The notes beneath the pieces are model-generated. The model was not told the origin of the DNA and made no database searches. It saw only the letters and a program-made list of their open reading frames with translations. Positions 1 to 9,445 of a stretch of 64,000 nt of DNA are shown piece by piece. The stretch lies in NCBI GenBank assembly GCA_016714645.1, contig JADKCI010000005.1, positions 248,001-312,000 of the forward strand, written 5' to 3'. Position 1 is the stretch's first letter. Every line of letters begins with the position of its first letter. The stretch is from Chromatiaceae bacterium (GTDB lineage: Bacteria > Pseudomonadota > Gammaproteobacteria > Chromatiales > Chromatiaceae). Both the position numbers and the translations under genes were made by a program.

Positions 1-933
1 GCACGGAGCTTAAGTCCGGCCGAAGATCAGGCGCTGCTGGATCATCTGCACTCCGAGCGTTTTCAGGACGCGGCACCCCGGCAGATCTACGCCACGCTGC
101 TCAGTGAAGGCGAGGTGATCGCATCCGTCTCAACCATGTATCGGCGCTTGCGGGCCCGCCAGGAGTGCCGGGAACGGCGTCATCAGCGCCCGGCCCAGCA
201 CCACGTCACGCCCCAGCTAGAAGCCACGGCGCCGAATCAGATCGTTACCTGGGACATCACCAAGCTGCCGACCCTCACACGAGGCCTGTACCTGAACCTC
301 TACGTCATCCTGGACCTATTTAGTCGTTACGTGGTCGGCTGGATGGTGTCGCGCAAGGAGAATGCTGGCCTGGCCCGACATCTCTTCTCCGAGGTCCTAA
401 CACGGCGCCAGATCGCCACTGAGGGGCTCATTGTCCATCAGGACCGCGGTTCACCAATGATTGCCCACAGCTTTGCTGAACTGCTGTCGGACCTGGGTGT
501 TGAGCAGAGCTTCTCCCGGCCCAGAGTCAGCAACGACAACGCCTTCAGCGAGAGTCAGTTCAAGACCACCAAGTACTGGCCCAGCTATCCGGGTCGGTTC
601 CGGGATACGCAACATGCCCGAGACTGGTGCCAGCGTTTTTTCCCGGCCTACAACCGCCGCCCCCATGAAGGACTAGCCTTGTTCACACCAGAGGATGTCT
701 ATACCGGCCAGATTGAAGCCGTCTGGAAGATCCGTCAGGCCGCGATAGACCAGCACTACGCGAACCATCCTGAGCGCTATGTCAAGGGCCCGCCCGTGGT
801 GCGGCGTCCCGCTGAGCGAGTCTGCATCAATCCGAAAGATGGGCAGCCTGCTCAGGAGGTGCTGGCCAACCCGGACAGCTTCGAGACCAGCCCAACACCA
901 GCGTGCCTCGAGCTACCCGAGGTTGTTATATAG
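1..933 (+). CDS. IS3-type DDE transposase (integrase core), 5' partial
   Basis: The reading frame is open from the first base, so the gene runs off the left edge and the GTG at 115 is not its real start. The visible N-terminal part resembles the helix-turn-helix region that precedes the integrase core in IS3-family OrfB proteins. Counting from the GTG at 115, the catalytic triad is D47 (in WDITK), D110 (in HQDRG) and E146 (in DNAFSES). That is exactly 35 residues between the second Asp and the Glu, the DD35E spacing of IS3-like rve integrases. The C-terminal motif YNRRPHEGL is also typical. The core looks complete. No terminal inverted repeat could be recognised in the bases after the stop. 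It sits at the edge of a mosaic polysaccharide locus. Confidence 0.9.
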   Translation, partial: ARSLSPAEDQALLDHLHSERFQDAAPRQIYATLLSEGEVIASVSTMYRRLRARQECRERRHQRPAQHHVTPQLEATAPNQIVTWDITKLPTLTRGLYLNLYVILDLFSRYVVGWMVSRKENAGLARHLFSEVLTRRQIATEGLIVHQDRGSPMIAHSFAELLSDLGVEQSFSRPRVSNDNAFSESQFKTTKYWPSYPGRFRDTQHARDWCQRFFPAYNRRPHEGLALFTPEDVYTGQIEAVWKIRQAAIDQHYANHPERYVKGPPVVRRPAERVCINPKDGQPAQEVLANPDSFETSPTPACLELPEVVI

Positions 934-1165
934 AATGATCCGCCGATCTGCTGGGAAATGGTTGACACGTTCCGATCCATTACGTTTCCCAGAGCTTTAA
1001 TTCTCCTCTCCTTAACAAAGTCTTTGCATGGGCCAGAGCGGGAACCGATCCGTACGAGCCCAGCCGCTAGATAGTCAAGCCAAACGGCCACCCCACCACG
1101 GGGAAAGGCCGATGCCGCAATGATCAGGACGCGAAAAGAGCAAGCCATGATGATCTACGTTAGAT
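934..1165. other. non-coding spacer, no gene seen
   Basis: About 230 bases between the transposase stop and the end of the minus-strand methyltransferase. Only short unsupported frames are present. It may contain the right end of the insertion sequence, but without the left end the inverted repeats cannot be defined. Confidence 0.4.
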
Positions 1166-1972
1166 CTATGAAACCGAACTGCCGGAGAAATTATCCATAG
1201 GGTAAGGCACGGCAATAAGCCAGTTCATTCCGGCTGGCCGACCTTCGTTCATCAAGTTTCTTTTCAACCACTTCGGCATTGGCCAAGGTAAAGGAAACTC
1301 ACGATGGACCCTTTCTCGGCTCATGATCACGTTTACACGATGGTACCGCCCCAGTCGTTTAGCAAGCTCCTGGCTACATCCGGGCAGCAGAAAGTCGTGC
1401 GCCTCGATCGCTAAAATGCTATTTTTTAAGCGTTCAACAACCCGAATACTCAGTAATTCCAATTCCGCACCTTCGACATCCATAATCAGCAAGTCACGAG
1501 AATCAGGTGTTGTTATGTCATAAAGATCATTTTCCTCACAAAGCCCGTAATTTTGAATTTTTTCATAAACCCCATTAATACTTGCGGACTTGCCAATAAT
1601 ATCCCGACCTTTCTCCAGCAATTCATAAGAGATTACTTGATCGACATTCCAGCGAACAGCTATACCAATAGCATAATAACCATCCGCTGCACCAACATCA
1701 ATAATCCGGCGCCAATAAAGTCCGCTCATCATATTGAAAAAATCATGGAGCTCGGACTCGTAGGTGCCTAATAATTTTGCCATTGGGGCCCCGTAGATAC
1801 ATTCATCACTTCTCGTTACCCCAGAGAAAGGCCCTGATATTATTTTATTTCTCGCATATTTACTAATTATGAAGCTTGTAGCATTAATCACCACACTCCT
1901 GCTTTTTCTAATAAAAAAATGTTTTACGTGCCGCGCCAGATTAATTATGATTAAAAACATTGTCTTCATCAT
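1166..1972 (-). CDS. FkbM-like SAM-dependent methyltransferase
   Basis: 268 aa. A Rossmann-type SAM-binding motif, IDVGAADGYYAIG, lies near the middle, and the later stretch LLIMDVEGAELELL matches the second conserved motif of FkbM-type methyltransferases. The family usually O-methylates sugars in polysaccharides, which suits the surrounding locus. The N-terminus is basic and hydrophobic (about residues 3-40). The gene is clearly more AT-rich than its downstream neighbours, a sign of separate acquisition, and it lies close to the transposase at the left edge. The acceptor sugar cannot be predicted. Confidence 0.7.
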   Translation of the reverse strand: MMKTMFLIIINLARHVKHFFIRKSRSVVINATSFIISKYARNKIISGPFSGVTRSDECIYGAPMAKLLGTYESELHDFFNMMSGLYWRRIIDVGAADGYYAIGIAVRWNVDQVISYELLEKGRDIIGKSASINGVYEKIQNYGLCEENDLYDITTPDSRDLLIMDVEGAELELLSIRVVERLKNSILAIEAHDFLLPGCSQELAKRLGRYHRVNVIMSRERVHREFPLPWPMPKWLKRNLMNEGRPAGMNWLIAVPYPMDNFSGSSVS

Positions 1973-2129
1973 TATTTAATGGTCTTAAGAAGGAATATGT
2001 ATCGATACGCTGCATCAGAGGGCACCAGATCGTACGAGCGGAACAGCGTGTTCGCCTCGATCGAAACTTGATTGCCATGCTGTCAGGCCCGTATCACCAT
2101 CATGTTAAATAGCCGGTCGTTGACACGAT

Positions 2130-3146
2130 TCACTCTTTCCCAAACGCCTGAATGTCACGTAGCCAGGCGTCAAGTAGGTCCAGTTCCTCCGGCCTGACTA
2201 CCTGCCTTTCGACCAGCAGCGCATAGCAGCGGGCCAGGTTCGCACAGAGGGCATCCGGTCCCGGCGCGAGCAGCAGGCGCTCCAGCGCCGCCGCAATCTG
2301 GTCCGCGCCAAGGTAAATTGCCAGCTCGTCTCTGAAATCACGCATCAAATCATGGACGTTGCGCTCCTGCACCGCCGTCGGGGTCGTAAAGGCGACGCCT
2401 GCATCCATCTCCCACAGGCAGCGCATCGCCACGTAGCCGCGCACGATGTCGGTCGCGCGGAACGAGCAGGTGCTGGGCAGATACATCAACGGAAAAGCCG
2501 CCCGCGCCCAGCGGGTGTTCTGGCTGTTAAAGGGCGACCATACACCAGGTCCCAGAATCACGGGTGCGGCGACAGAAAACTCGACTCGTTGCCGGCGGGT
2601 CAACCGGAAGATGGCGTCCACATCGGGCTCGCCGGCCACCAGACCCTGCCATATCAGGGGACGGGCGGCCGCCTCGCCCGCTGCGCTCGTGAACCCCTGG
2701 TTGGCGGACAACACAAGCGCCAACGGGAAACCACGCGGCCAGGCATCGGCCCCAAACCACTCGTAGATGTTGAACCACCCCGTGCCCCGGACCGCGACGA
2801 GATCGTCCGCGTGGGCCACATCCCAGAAACCATCGGCGGGATAATTGTCGTCGTCGGTTTCCAGGATGAACTCGGCTCCGCGGGCCATGGCCTGGAGATA
2901 GCCGATATTCTTGCGTGCGTAGTGGCGCTCCGGCGCGATCCGGGCAAAAGCGAAAGGCAACTGCTTTTGCGCCGCCAGCGAAAGGAAGTCGCAGCCGTCA
3001 AGCGCGAAATCGGGCGGGCTGGGCACATCGCCCACGCAATAGAAAGGGATCGCGCGCGTCTGGGCGCCGGCCGCCAACCGCCGCATGCATTCGGTGGGCG
3101 CCGCAATGCTGGTCACGACCAGGGTAGTCTTATCCGTCGTTGCCAT
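2130..3146 (-). CDS. STELLO-like (DUF288) glycosyltransferase-type protein
   Basis: 338 aa. Conserved blocks match the DUF288/STELLO family: a start like LVVTSIAAPTE, then YCVGDVPSP, FLSLAAQ, a HYARKNIGYL block and the acidic ETDDDN motif expected to hold the metal/nucleotide-sugar site. STELLO proteins are glycosyltransferase-like proteins of polysaccharide synthesis. Its ATG overlaps the stop of the upstream gene (ATGA at 3143-3146 read on the minus strand), so the two are translationally coupled. The upstream protein resembles the second half of STELLO proteins, so the pair may be a split two-domain enzyme. Donor and acceptor are unknown. Confidence 0.65.
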   Translation of the reverse strand: MATTDKTTLVVTSIAAPTECMRRLAAGAQTRAIPFYCVGDVPSPPDFALDGCDFLSLAAQKQLPFAFARIAPERHYARKNIGYLQAMARGAEFILETDDDNYPADGFWDVAHADDLVAVRGTGWFNIYEWFGADAWPRGFPLALVLSANQGFTSAAGEAAARPLIWQGLVAGEPDVDAIFRLTRRQRVEFSVAAPVILGPGVWSPFNSQNTRWARAAFPLMYLPSTCSFRATDIVRGYVAMRCLWEMDAGVAFTTPTAVQERNVHDLMRDFRDELAIYLGADQIAAALERLLLAPGPDALCANLARCYALLVERQVVRPEELDLLDAWLRDIQAFGKE

Positions 3147-4057
3147 CAGGTCATCCTCGCCGCCACGATTCGTTCCGTCAGATCTGGACCGAGAAGGCCA
3201 AATTTGACCGGGTGATAGAAGGCCCGGTCCCCTGGCGTGTCGATGAAATTGCGGATGCGGTCACCGTTGCCCCGCCCTGCATCGAACTCCCAGGTAAATC
3301 CGGTCGCCAACGTCGGATTCCGATCCAACGCTAGGAAGACATTCGGTACGGCAATCTCGACGAACACCTTGCGCAGGGCCAGCGCATGGAAAGCAACGAG
3401 GGCGCGGCCAAGCAGGTCGCGATGGCAGCCGAAGAAATCGGCGCAACCACTGAAAACGAGCCGCTGGTTCGTTCCGCTGGTGCGGTCACCCGGGAAGCTC
3501 CATGCGCCGTAATCACACGCATAGACGCCGTCGGCGCGAAGCTTACTGATCACGGCATCGGAACTGCCCTGGAACCAGTTCACCCACTCATCTCTTGGGC
3601 AACAGGGTTTGCAAATGACCGAACGGGAACCCGGCGGCACCTTGAAGAAATCGAGAATGTTCCCCTGGTCGATCCCCGGATTGAGCAGCAGATCGTCCGC
3701 CACGAACCAGAACCATTCCGCGCTGGATGCGAGCAAGGCGTCCCGCGCCTGCCAGAAGAAATCCTGGAAGTAATACTTAAAGCCGATGACCTTGGCGACA
3801 TCCGATCGGCAGTGAGCCCGGGGGTGTTCGTGGGGGTTACGCCGGCCGAGAAGGCGCCGCGCATGGTTGACGATCCGGTCACAGCCATTGGCGAGGCGGA
3901 AACTCCGCCCGGGGTAACGATACCAGCGCTCGAGCCGGGCGTAGTGGTCCGGGACAATGTAGGAGATCTGCCCGAACCTCCTGCCGTACACCCGCTCGAG
4001 GACCGGAATGTTTTTGGTGTAATCCTCGTTGAAAAACAGAACAAGATGATGGGTCAT
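3146..4057 (-). CDS. putative glycosyltransferase partner, resembles STELLO C-terminal half
   Basis: 303 aa from the ATG at 4057. The frame is open further upstream to 4153, but that extension lies inside the end of the neighbouring gene and is low-complexity. The mature start MTHHLVLFFNEDY resembles the strand that opens the second domain of STELLO proteins. Later features are a VYGRRFGQISYIVP block and an acidic WFVADDLLLNP motif that could bind a metal or nucleotide sugar. It ends in a 4-base ATGA overlap with the DUF288 gene. I infer that the two products act together. It could instead be an unrelated hypothetical protein. Confidence 0.5.
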   Translation of the reverse strand: MTHHLVLFFNEDYTKNIPVLERVYGRRFGQISYIVPDHYARLERWYRYPGRSFRLANGCDRIVNHARRLLGRRNPHEHPRAHCRSDVAKVIGFKYYFQDFFWQARDALLASSAEWFWFVADDLLLNPGIDQGNILDFFKVPPGSRSVICKPCCPRDEWVNWFQGSSDAVISKLRADGVYACDYGAWSFPGDRTSGTNQRLVFSGCADFFGCHRDLLGRALVAFHALALRKVFVEIAVPNVFLALDRNPTLATGFTWEFDAGRGNGDRIRNFIDTPGDRAFYHPVKFGLLGPDLTERIVAARMT

Positions 4058-4076
4058 GGATACCGGTAGCCGACGA

Positions 4077-5108
4077 TCAGGATACGACGAGCCGCTTGGC
4101 GCCACCCAAGAACGCACGGCTGAACAGGCTGCCCGGCGCCCAGCGTAGGGCACGTGCCAGATGACCGAGACGCGTCCGGCGGGGGCTATTCAGGTTTTGA
4201 CCAAAGCGGATCTCGCAATATGCCAGTGTGTGGCGCAACTGCCGATTCAGCTCCTGGTAGCGCGGGTGATTTCTGGGCAGATACCGGCGGCGGGCGAGGG
4301 TCCAGTCGTATAGAAAAGCCTGACTGCGATTGACGATCTCGCCGTGGAAATTGCTGGTCTTGGATCTTTCGTGGATGCGGAAGGTCCCGGCGACAACATT
4401 GTTGATGCGATCCATGGCGTAGCCCCGCGCCACCATGCGCATGAAATACTCGGTATCCATGCCAAGGTGCAGGTCTTCATCGAGCAGACCGATAGCATCG
4501 GTGATGCCACGCGACCAGAAGGCGCCCTGCTGGTTGACTTGAACAGCGCTAATCAACCAGTCGTCCAACGAATTGGCCTCTTGCTGTGGGGTCACCGATT
4601 TGCGGCCCGAAGCCTCGTCAAAATGCTCGATGGCGAACACCGCCCAGAAACGAACCGGGTCCGATCCGCGACGGGCTTTGGCAACTTCATGAAATATGCC
4701 GGTCGAAAAGTAATCGTCGCTGTTGATCCAGGCGACGATGTCGCCAGTAGCGCGCGTCAATCCCTGGTTGATGGCATCGGACTGACCATGATCTTTCTCA
4801 CTCACCCAACGAGTAATCCAGCACCCGTACTGATTGATGATATCAAGCGTACCGTCCTTACTCCCGCCATCCATGACGAGGTATTCCAAATCTGGATACC
4901 CTTGCAGCAGCACCGAGCGGATCGTTTCCTCGATAAACTGGCCCTGGTTATAAGAAGGCGTGACGATGGAGATGCGCGGCCAAGGGCTGCCGTCAGGCAT
5001 CCGGTCGGGAAGCTGGGAGGATTCCTCGGTCCAGGGCCACCCCGTCCTCCCGGGGGGCGGCGGGGGCAACTCACTCAGGGTGGGGCAACGCATCAATTTT
5101 AGTACCAC
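4077..5108 (-). CDS. family 2 (GT-A) glycosyltransferase
   Basis: 343 aa. After about 45 proline-rich residues the GT2 core begins with ISIVTPSYNQGQFIEETI. It continues with the MDGGSKDGT nucleotide-binding motif and the NSDDYF (DxD-type) metal site, then an acceptor-side block GMDTEYFMRM. No membrane segments are evident, so it should act at the cytoplasmic face of the inner membrane, adding one sugar to a lipid-linked repeat unit. It belongs to the minus-strand run with the two STELLO-like genes downstream. Sugar specificity is unknown. Confidence 0.85.
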   Translation of the reverse strand: MVLKLMRCPTLSELPPPPPGRTGWPWTEESSQLPDRMPDGSPWPRISIVTPSYNQGQFIEETIRSVLLQGYPDLEYLVMDGGSKDGTLDIINQYGCWITRWVSEKDHGQSDAINQGLTRATGDIVAWINSDDYFSTGIFHEVAKARRGSDPVRFWAVFAIEHFDEASGRKSVTPQQEANSLDDWLISAVQVNQQGAFWSRGITDAIGLLDEDLHLGMDTEYFMRMVARGYAMDRINNVVAGTFRIHERSKTSNFHGEIVNRSQAFLYDWTLARRRYLPRNHPRYQELNRQLRHTLAYCEIRFGQNLNSPRRTRLGHLARALRWAPGSLFSRAFLGGAKRLVVS

Positions 5109-5222
5109 AATTTGGCCAAACCCCGGCCACGAGCCTTCGTGGCCCGTGGCGGAATTTGGTGTTCAGCCCATGACGGCATCGCAGCCGCATTCCAGTCGAC
5201 TCCGGCGCCAGAAGGTTCAGGT

Positions 5223-6209
5223 TCAGCCTGGTGCCTTGAGCCAGTCAAGGGCATCGCTGCCCGCCCGCTCCGCCGCGACCATCATCCGCACCACGTCAGG
5301 CGCGCGGTAGGTGGCTTCCCAACCGAGACGCTGGCGGGCCTTTCCCGCGTTGCCTGCGCTCGTGCGAATGTCCGAGGCCCGCAGCAGCCCGGGGCTTACC
5401 TCGGTATGCTCGCGCCAATCCAGGTCGACCGCCTCAAAGGCGAGTCGGACGAAATCTTCGAGGCCGTAAGGCTCTCCGGTCGCAATGACATAGTCATCGG
5501 CGGCATCCTGCTGCAGCATGCGCCACATGGCGTCGACATACTCGGGCGCCCAGCCCCAGTCGCGGCAAATAGCGAGGTTGCCAAGCTGCAATCGCTCACC
5601 ACTGCCCGCTGCGATGCGGCAGGCGGCCGCCACCACCTTGCGCGTCACGAACCGCTCCGGCCTGAGCGGCGACTCGTGATTAAAGAGGATGCCCGAGCAG
5701 GCAAACAAGTCGTAGGCATCGCGGTAGTTTGCCACCACCCAGAAGGCCGCGGCTTTGGCGACCGCATAGGGGCTCCGCGGATGAAACGGCGTGTTCTCAT
5801 CCGCCGGAAGCTCGGTCTCGCCGAAGCACTCCCCGGAGCAGGCGTTGTAGAGTCTAACCCGCTCACCCAGGAACCGGATCGCCTCCAACAGATTGAGAAC
5901 GCCCAACGCGTTACTCTCCATTGTCTCAACCGGTTGCTCGAACGAAAGGCCGACCGAGCTTTGCCCCGCCAGGTTGTAGACCTCATCCGGCCTTATCTTG
6001 GTCAACCCTTGAAAGACACTGCGAAAATCCGTCAGGGTCATCGACACCAGCTCAACCTGCCCGCGAATCGCCAGCCGCGCCAGGTTGGGAAAGGTTGCAA
6101 TCTGCGCATCCCGGGATGTACCAAAGACGCGATAACCGCGTTGTAGGAGCAGCCGAGCAAGCAAGGCGCCGTCCTGACCGGATACGCCGCAGATGAGAGC
6201 CGTTTTCAC
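5223..6209 (-). CDS. gmd: GDP-mannose 4,6-dehydratase paralogue 1
   Basis: About 328 aa from a GTG at 6209, chosen because AGGTGAGG lies a few bases upstream; the frame also allows a start at 6245. The Rossmann motif is ALICGVSGQDGALLA (TGxxGxxG type). Downstream are YNLAGQSSVGLSFE, the SPYAVAK motif with catalytic Tyr and Lys, and the family-specific GILFNHESP...RFVTRK block. The Ser/Thr-x-Glu pair is present as S-G-E in YNACSGECFG, where the second paralogue has S-S-E. The reaction is conversion of GDP-D-mannose to GDP-4-keto-6-deoxymannose, the precursor of GDP-fucose or GDP-rhamnose. No obvious reductase partner is in the window. Confidence 0.8.
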   Translation of the reverse strand: MKTALICGVSGQDGALLARLLLQRGYRVFGTSRDAQIATFPNLARLAIRGQVELVSMTLTDFRSVFQGLTKIRPDEVYNLAGQSSVGLSFEQPVETMESNALGVLNLLEAIRFLGERVRLYNACSGECFGETELPADENTPFHPRSPYAVAKAAAFWVVANYRDAYDLFACSGILFNHESPLRPERFVTRKVVAAACRIAAGSGERLQLGNLAICRDWGWAPEYVDAMWRMLQQDAADDYVIATGEPYGLEDFVRLAFEAVDLDWREHTEVSPGLLRASDIRTSAGNAGKARQRLGWEATYRAPDVVRMMVAAERAGSDALDWLKAPG

Positions 6210-6257
6210 CGAAACCTCACCTGGATACCGCCGCACTGGTCGCACGCATCCTAAACA

Positions 6258-7436
6258 TCATAGCGCGACGACCCCTGAAGACGCAGCAGTCGATTCACGA
6301 TCACCGAACTGTGCCAGTCGCAGATAGACCTGGCCGAGCGCATCTGCTACGCGGTCCCAGGAAAACGCCTGTGCCCGATCGAAGCCGAGGTCCAACAATC
6401 GTTGCCGGGTGTCCGGCTGAATGGCACGCGCCAACTGGCGAGCCAGAGCCAGATGGTCATGGGGATCGAAAAACAGTGCGGCATCGCCGCAGACCTCCCG
6501 GAACACGGGGATGTCCGATGCGACCACGGGCGTCCCGCAACGCATCGCTTCGATCAGCGGAATCCCGAACCCCTCCTGTAACGACGGAAACACGAAGGCA
6601 TCCGCCGCGTTGTAGGCGAGGCAAAGCTGCCCATCCGTCGGATGCACCAATCTCACAATGCGCTGCTCGACTCTGGTGCTGATGGCCAAATCAAACAAGT
6701 GCGCCGCCACCTGCCCCATCGAGTGTCCCGCAAGCACGAGCAGATGATCCGATAGTTCCTCCGCCGCCGCAAACGCGCGAATCAGCGTTGCGAGGTTTTT
6801 GTACGAACCGGTCGAACCGACGAACAGAATAAACTGCTGCCCGTCCGTATACCGCTCCCGGAATGAATGCCGATCACTCGCGGCCCTGACCCTGAACACC
6901 GGACTGGCATCGAGATGTAGGGTACTGGTCCGCGTCGCGTCCAGGCCAAAGCGCGCAATCGCAGCGTCCGTACTCACCTGCGAAATGCCCACCACCGCGT
7001 CCGCCGCTGATAACACCTCCCCTTGCCGGCTGACAAAACCCGGCCCGTTCGGCATCGCGAACGGAAACTGATCATCAATAAGGTCATAGACCATCGCGAG
7101 AGACCGACAACCTTTCAGTGGACATGGCGTGTAATACGTCGAGTGAAACACCGTGGGCTGCCACGCCTGCAACGCGCGATCGAATCGCTTTCTTCTCCAC
7201 GCATTGACCCGGCTAAACAGTCGAGATGGCCTGAGTGTAAGCGGTTGCCAGCGCACGACCTGGATGCGGTCGTGCACGGGCAGGACGGCGTTAGCAGCCT
7301 TACTTACAGTGACAGCGAACTCCCAATCAGCATGAAGGTCCGCGACCTTCGGCAAGACCTCGCGATAAATCCTGGCGATACCGCCGTGGGGATAGGTGTC
7401 GAATATTTGCCCATCGACCAAAACCTTAACGCCCAT
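6258..7436 (-). CDS. family 4 (GT-B) glycosyltransferase
   Basis: 392 aa from the ATG at 7436, preceded by an AGGGGGG ribosome-binding site; the frame extends to 7478 but would overlap the upstream gene. The N-terminal domain has the glycine-rich HGGIARIYRE loop. The C-terminal domain holds FVGSTGSYKNL, a PSLQEGFGIPLIEAM block (E-x7-E type) and GTPVVASDIPVF, all typical of GT4 retaining enzymes using nucleotide sugars such as GDP-mannose. It sits directly upstream of a GDP-mannose dehydratase, the same order seen for the second gmd copy at 13-15 kb. Confidence 0.85.
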   Translation of the reverse strand: MGVKVLVDGQIFDTYPHGGIARIYREVLPKVADLHADWEFAVTVSKAANAVLPVHDRIQVVRWQPLTLRPSRLFSRVNAWRRKRFDRALQAWQPTVFHSTYYTPCPLKGCRSLAMVYDLIDDQFPFAMPNGPGFVSRQGEVLSAADAVVGISQVSTDAAIARFGLDATRTSTLHLDASPVFRVRAASDRHSFRERYTDGQQFILFVGSTGSYKNLATLIRAFAAAEELSDHLLVLAGHSMGQVAAHLFDLAISTRVEQRIVRLVHPTDGQLCLAYNAADAFVFPSLQEGFGIPLIEAMRCGTPVVASDIPVFREVCGDAALFFDPHDHLALARQLARAIQPDTRQRLLDLGFDRAQAFSWDRVADALGQVYLRLAQFGDRESTAASSGVVAL

Positions 7437-7449
7437 CCCCCCTCGTCCC

Positions 7450-8394
7450 TCAGCACTCATCGGTATCGCCGCGTTCACGCAATGATTGCTTTATCTTCTC
7501 GTGATCCAACCAAACCAAGCTCTGCCCGATATTTTTATGCCGTTCCGTGGGTTCCAGCAGCCGCCGGCCTAGACGGCTCGCAACCCGCTTGAGCAGGTTC
7601 GGCGTCGATGTTTGCGACTCGGCAAACACAACCAAGTCATCCCTGACTGAAAGGATATGGGTATTGCGACCATCCGAATACAGCTTCATCCCAAGTTTCT
7701 CGGCAAGCGACTCGAGCGCATTCAAAGAATAAAAAGTGACGTGCTGTCCCGTTTCCGGAACCAAATACCACCATTCCTCCACATCGCTTATCGCATTTGG
7801 GCGGATATGCGTTGTAAATAGAATCGTGCCGGAAAAATTTGTAATATCCCGAATCTGTGTTAATGGATCATTGAGATGTTCGAAAAGCTCGAACGCTGTG
7901 ATTAGGTCATAAGAGCCCCTAGCTTCTGAATGCGAAAAGAAGCGAGCGAAAAGATTCGTACAGTATCTATCCATCCAATAGAAATCGAAGCCCTTATCAC
8001 GCATTAGCCTCACAAACAATCCATACCCGCCAGCGAAATCCAGGAACACCCCACTTGGATCAAAGTTTCCCGAGATGACGTGTGCCGCCAACTCCGTCAT
8101 CTGGATGTTACGCTGCACTAATCCAGTATCTAGATCGGCAATCGCGGATGAATATGCCTCCGACAACCAGTACGGATCCTCCGTCTTGACTAGCCCACAC
8201 CCAGGGCACTCGAAGTAATCTACAATGTATTTGTTGAGAACCTTTTTGTCGAAGACCCGCCGCAATGAAGCGCTACAAACCGGACAGAGAAATAGAGGAT
8301 CAGCCACGGCAGCCCCTCGAAGAAAACAGGAAAACTTAGTCGCACTTCGCTTGAACGCAACCTCTAAACCAGGCGTACGCTGGTCTCCGCTCAT
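7450..8394 (-). CDS. class I SAM methyltransferase with N-terminal zinc ribbon
   Basis: 314 aa. CPVC and CPGC pairs about 30 residues apart near the N-terminus form a likely zinc ribbon, as in methyltransferases that act on nucleotide-linked deoxysugars. The SAM-binding site FLDFAGGYGLFV follows, then the second motif ITAFELFEHLNDP and an IRPNAISDVEEWWYLVPETGQH-like region with HVTFYS. The C-terminus is less conserved. The gene is more AT-rich than the GT and gmd genes downstream, suggesting a separate origin. A sugar methyltransferase role is inferred from context. Confidence 0.7.
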   Translation of the reverse strand: MSGDQRTPGLEVAFKRSATKFSCFLRGAAVADPLFLCPVCSASLRRVFDKKVLNKYIVDYFECPGCGLVKTEDPYWLSEAYSSAIADLDTGLVQRNIQMTELAAHVISGNFDPSGVFLDFAGGYGLFVRLMRDKGFDFYWMDRYCTNLFARFFSHSEARGSYDLITAFELFEHLNDPLTQIRDITNFSGTILFTTHIRPNAISDVEEWWYLVPETGQHVTFYSLNALESLAEKLGMKLYSDGRNTHILSVRDDLVVFAESQTSTPNLLKRVASRLGRRLLEPTERHKNIGQSLVWLDHEKIKQSLRERGDTDEC

Positions 8395-8407
8395 GCCAGT
8401 TGGGCAA

Positions 8408-9346
8408 TCAGTGAGATAGACGGAGACCCAGCGTGATCCTCTTCAAAATGCGCCGTGCGATCGCGTGCAACCGCGGCTGCGGACGCAGACGCGACCCGCC
8501 GAACTGGTGGTCGAAGACATAACGGTCTGCTGCCAGGTTCTGGCGCACTTGCTTTGGATGCGTCAACGGACCGAGACGCGCGCTCGGAAGTCCATCCTGA
8601 TGGACAGCGGCCGCGGTGTGCGTCGCGTCCGGCCCAAAGCCGATGTTCGACACCAGATTGACATTGGGCGTCGCCGTCAAGCCTCCGCCAAACCACACAC
8701 TCGCCGTCCAAGGGTAGTCCCAAGTGTCGATCTCGTTCCGTGCCATACGATCGAAGATGCCCTCCCAATACCGACGCTCAACCAGGTCGGGCGCGCTCCA
8801 TGCCCATGCCTGCGTTTGCCGCCAGCTTGGCCAGAACGACAGATCCCCGTCATAGTGCCGCCAGGCGCGGCGCCACGTCGCCCAGCCCCAGCAGTGCGGA
8901 TACTTGGAGAAGTAATAGGCCGCGTTGCCGCGACGTTGCCCAGATTGGAAATTATCGCCCGTGATCGCCCACACTCGTTCGTCATCGACATAGCGATGGA
9001 GAAGCGTATCACAAAAGCCAAAGAAGTCCGGATGTGGCAGACAGTCATCCTCCAAAATGATCGCCTGGTCGACATGCGAGAACACCCAATCCAATCCGCT
9101 GCTGACACGCGCTTTACACCCGAGGTTGCGATCGGCATAGTTGTGTTTGACCTCGCACGGCCAGTCCACTTCTTCAACGATTTGCCGCACCTCCTCGCAG
9201 CGTACCGCGTCCGCTGAATTATTCGGACGCGGACCGTCCGCGATGATAAAAAGCAGCGCAGGCTGTTCAGCGCGGATTGCAGCGAAGGTTGTTCGTGTAT
9301 GTTCCGGGCGATTAAAAACGATGTAGGCAATCGCTGTTGCAATCAT
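8408..9346 (-). CDS. GT-A glycosyltransferase-like protein (GNT-I/HlpA-like)
   Basis: 312 aa. The N-terminus IATAIAYIVFNRPEHT matches glycosyltransferases that begin with a short strand and a NRPxxT loop. The metal-binding site is IILEDDCLPHPDFF (EDD). Further on are WGWATWRRAW and a DYPW motif common in this subgroup. No membrane segment is seen, so it probably acts in the cytoplasm on a lipid-linked glycan. Low-GC genes flank it on both sides. Acceptor and donor are unknown. Confidence 0.7.
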   Translation of the reverse strand: MIATAIAYIVFNRPEHTRTTFAAIRAEQPALLFIIADGPRPNNSADAVRCEEVRQIVEEVDWPCEVKHNYADRNLGCKARVSSGLDWVFSHVDQAIILEDDCLPHPDFFGFCDTLLHRYVDDERVWAITGDNFQSGQRRGNAAYYFSKYPHCWGWATWRRAWRHYDGDLSFWPSWRQTQAWAWSAPDLVERRYWEGIFDRMARNEIDTWDYPWTASVWFGGGLTATPNVNLVSNIGFGPDATHTAAAVHQDGLPSARLGPLTHPKQVRQNLAADRYVFDHQFGGSRLRPQPRLHAIARRILKRITLGLRLSH

Positions 9347-9445
9347 GCTTAATTCCTCGCACTGCGCGAAAGAAATCGATCAGTCGAAACATCGGCGCAG
9401 ATCGAAGCGCGAGTCTACAGAGACTGGACCTGAGATCTCTTACGC

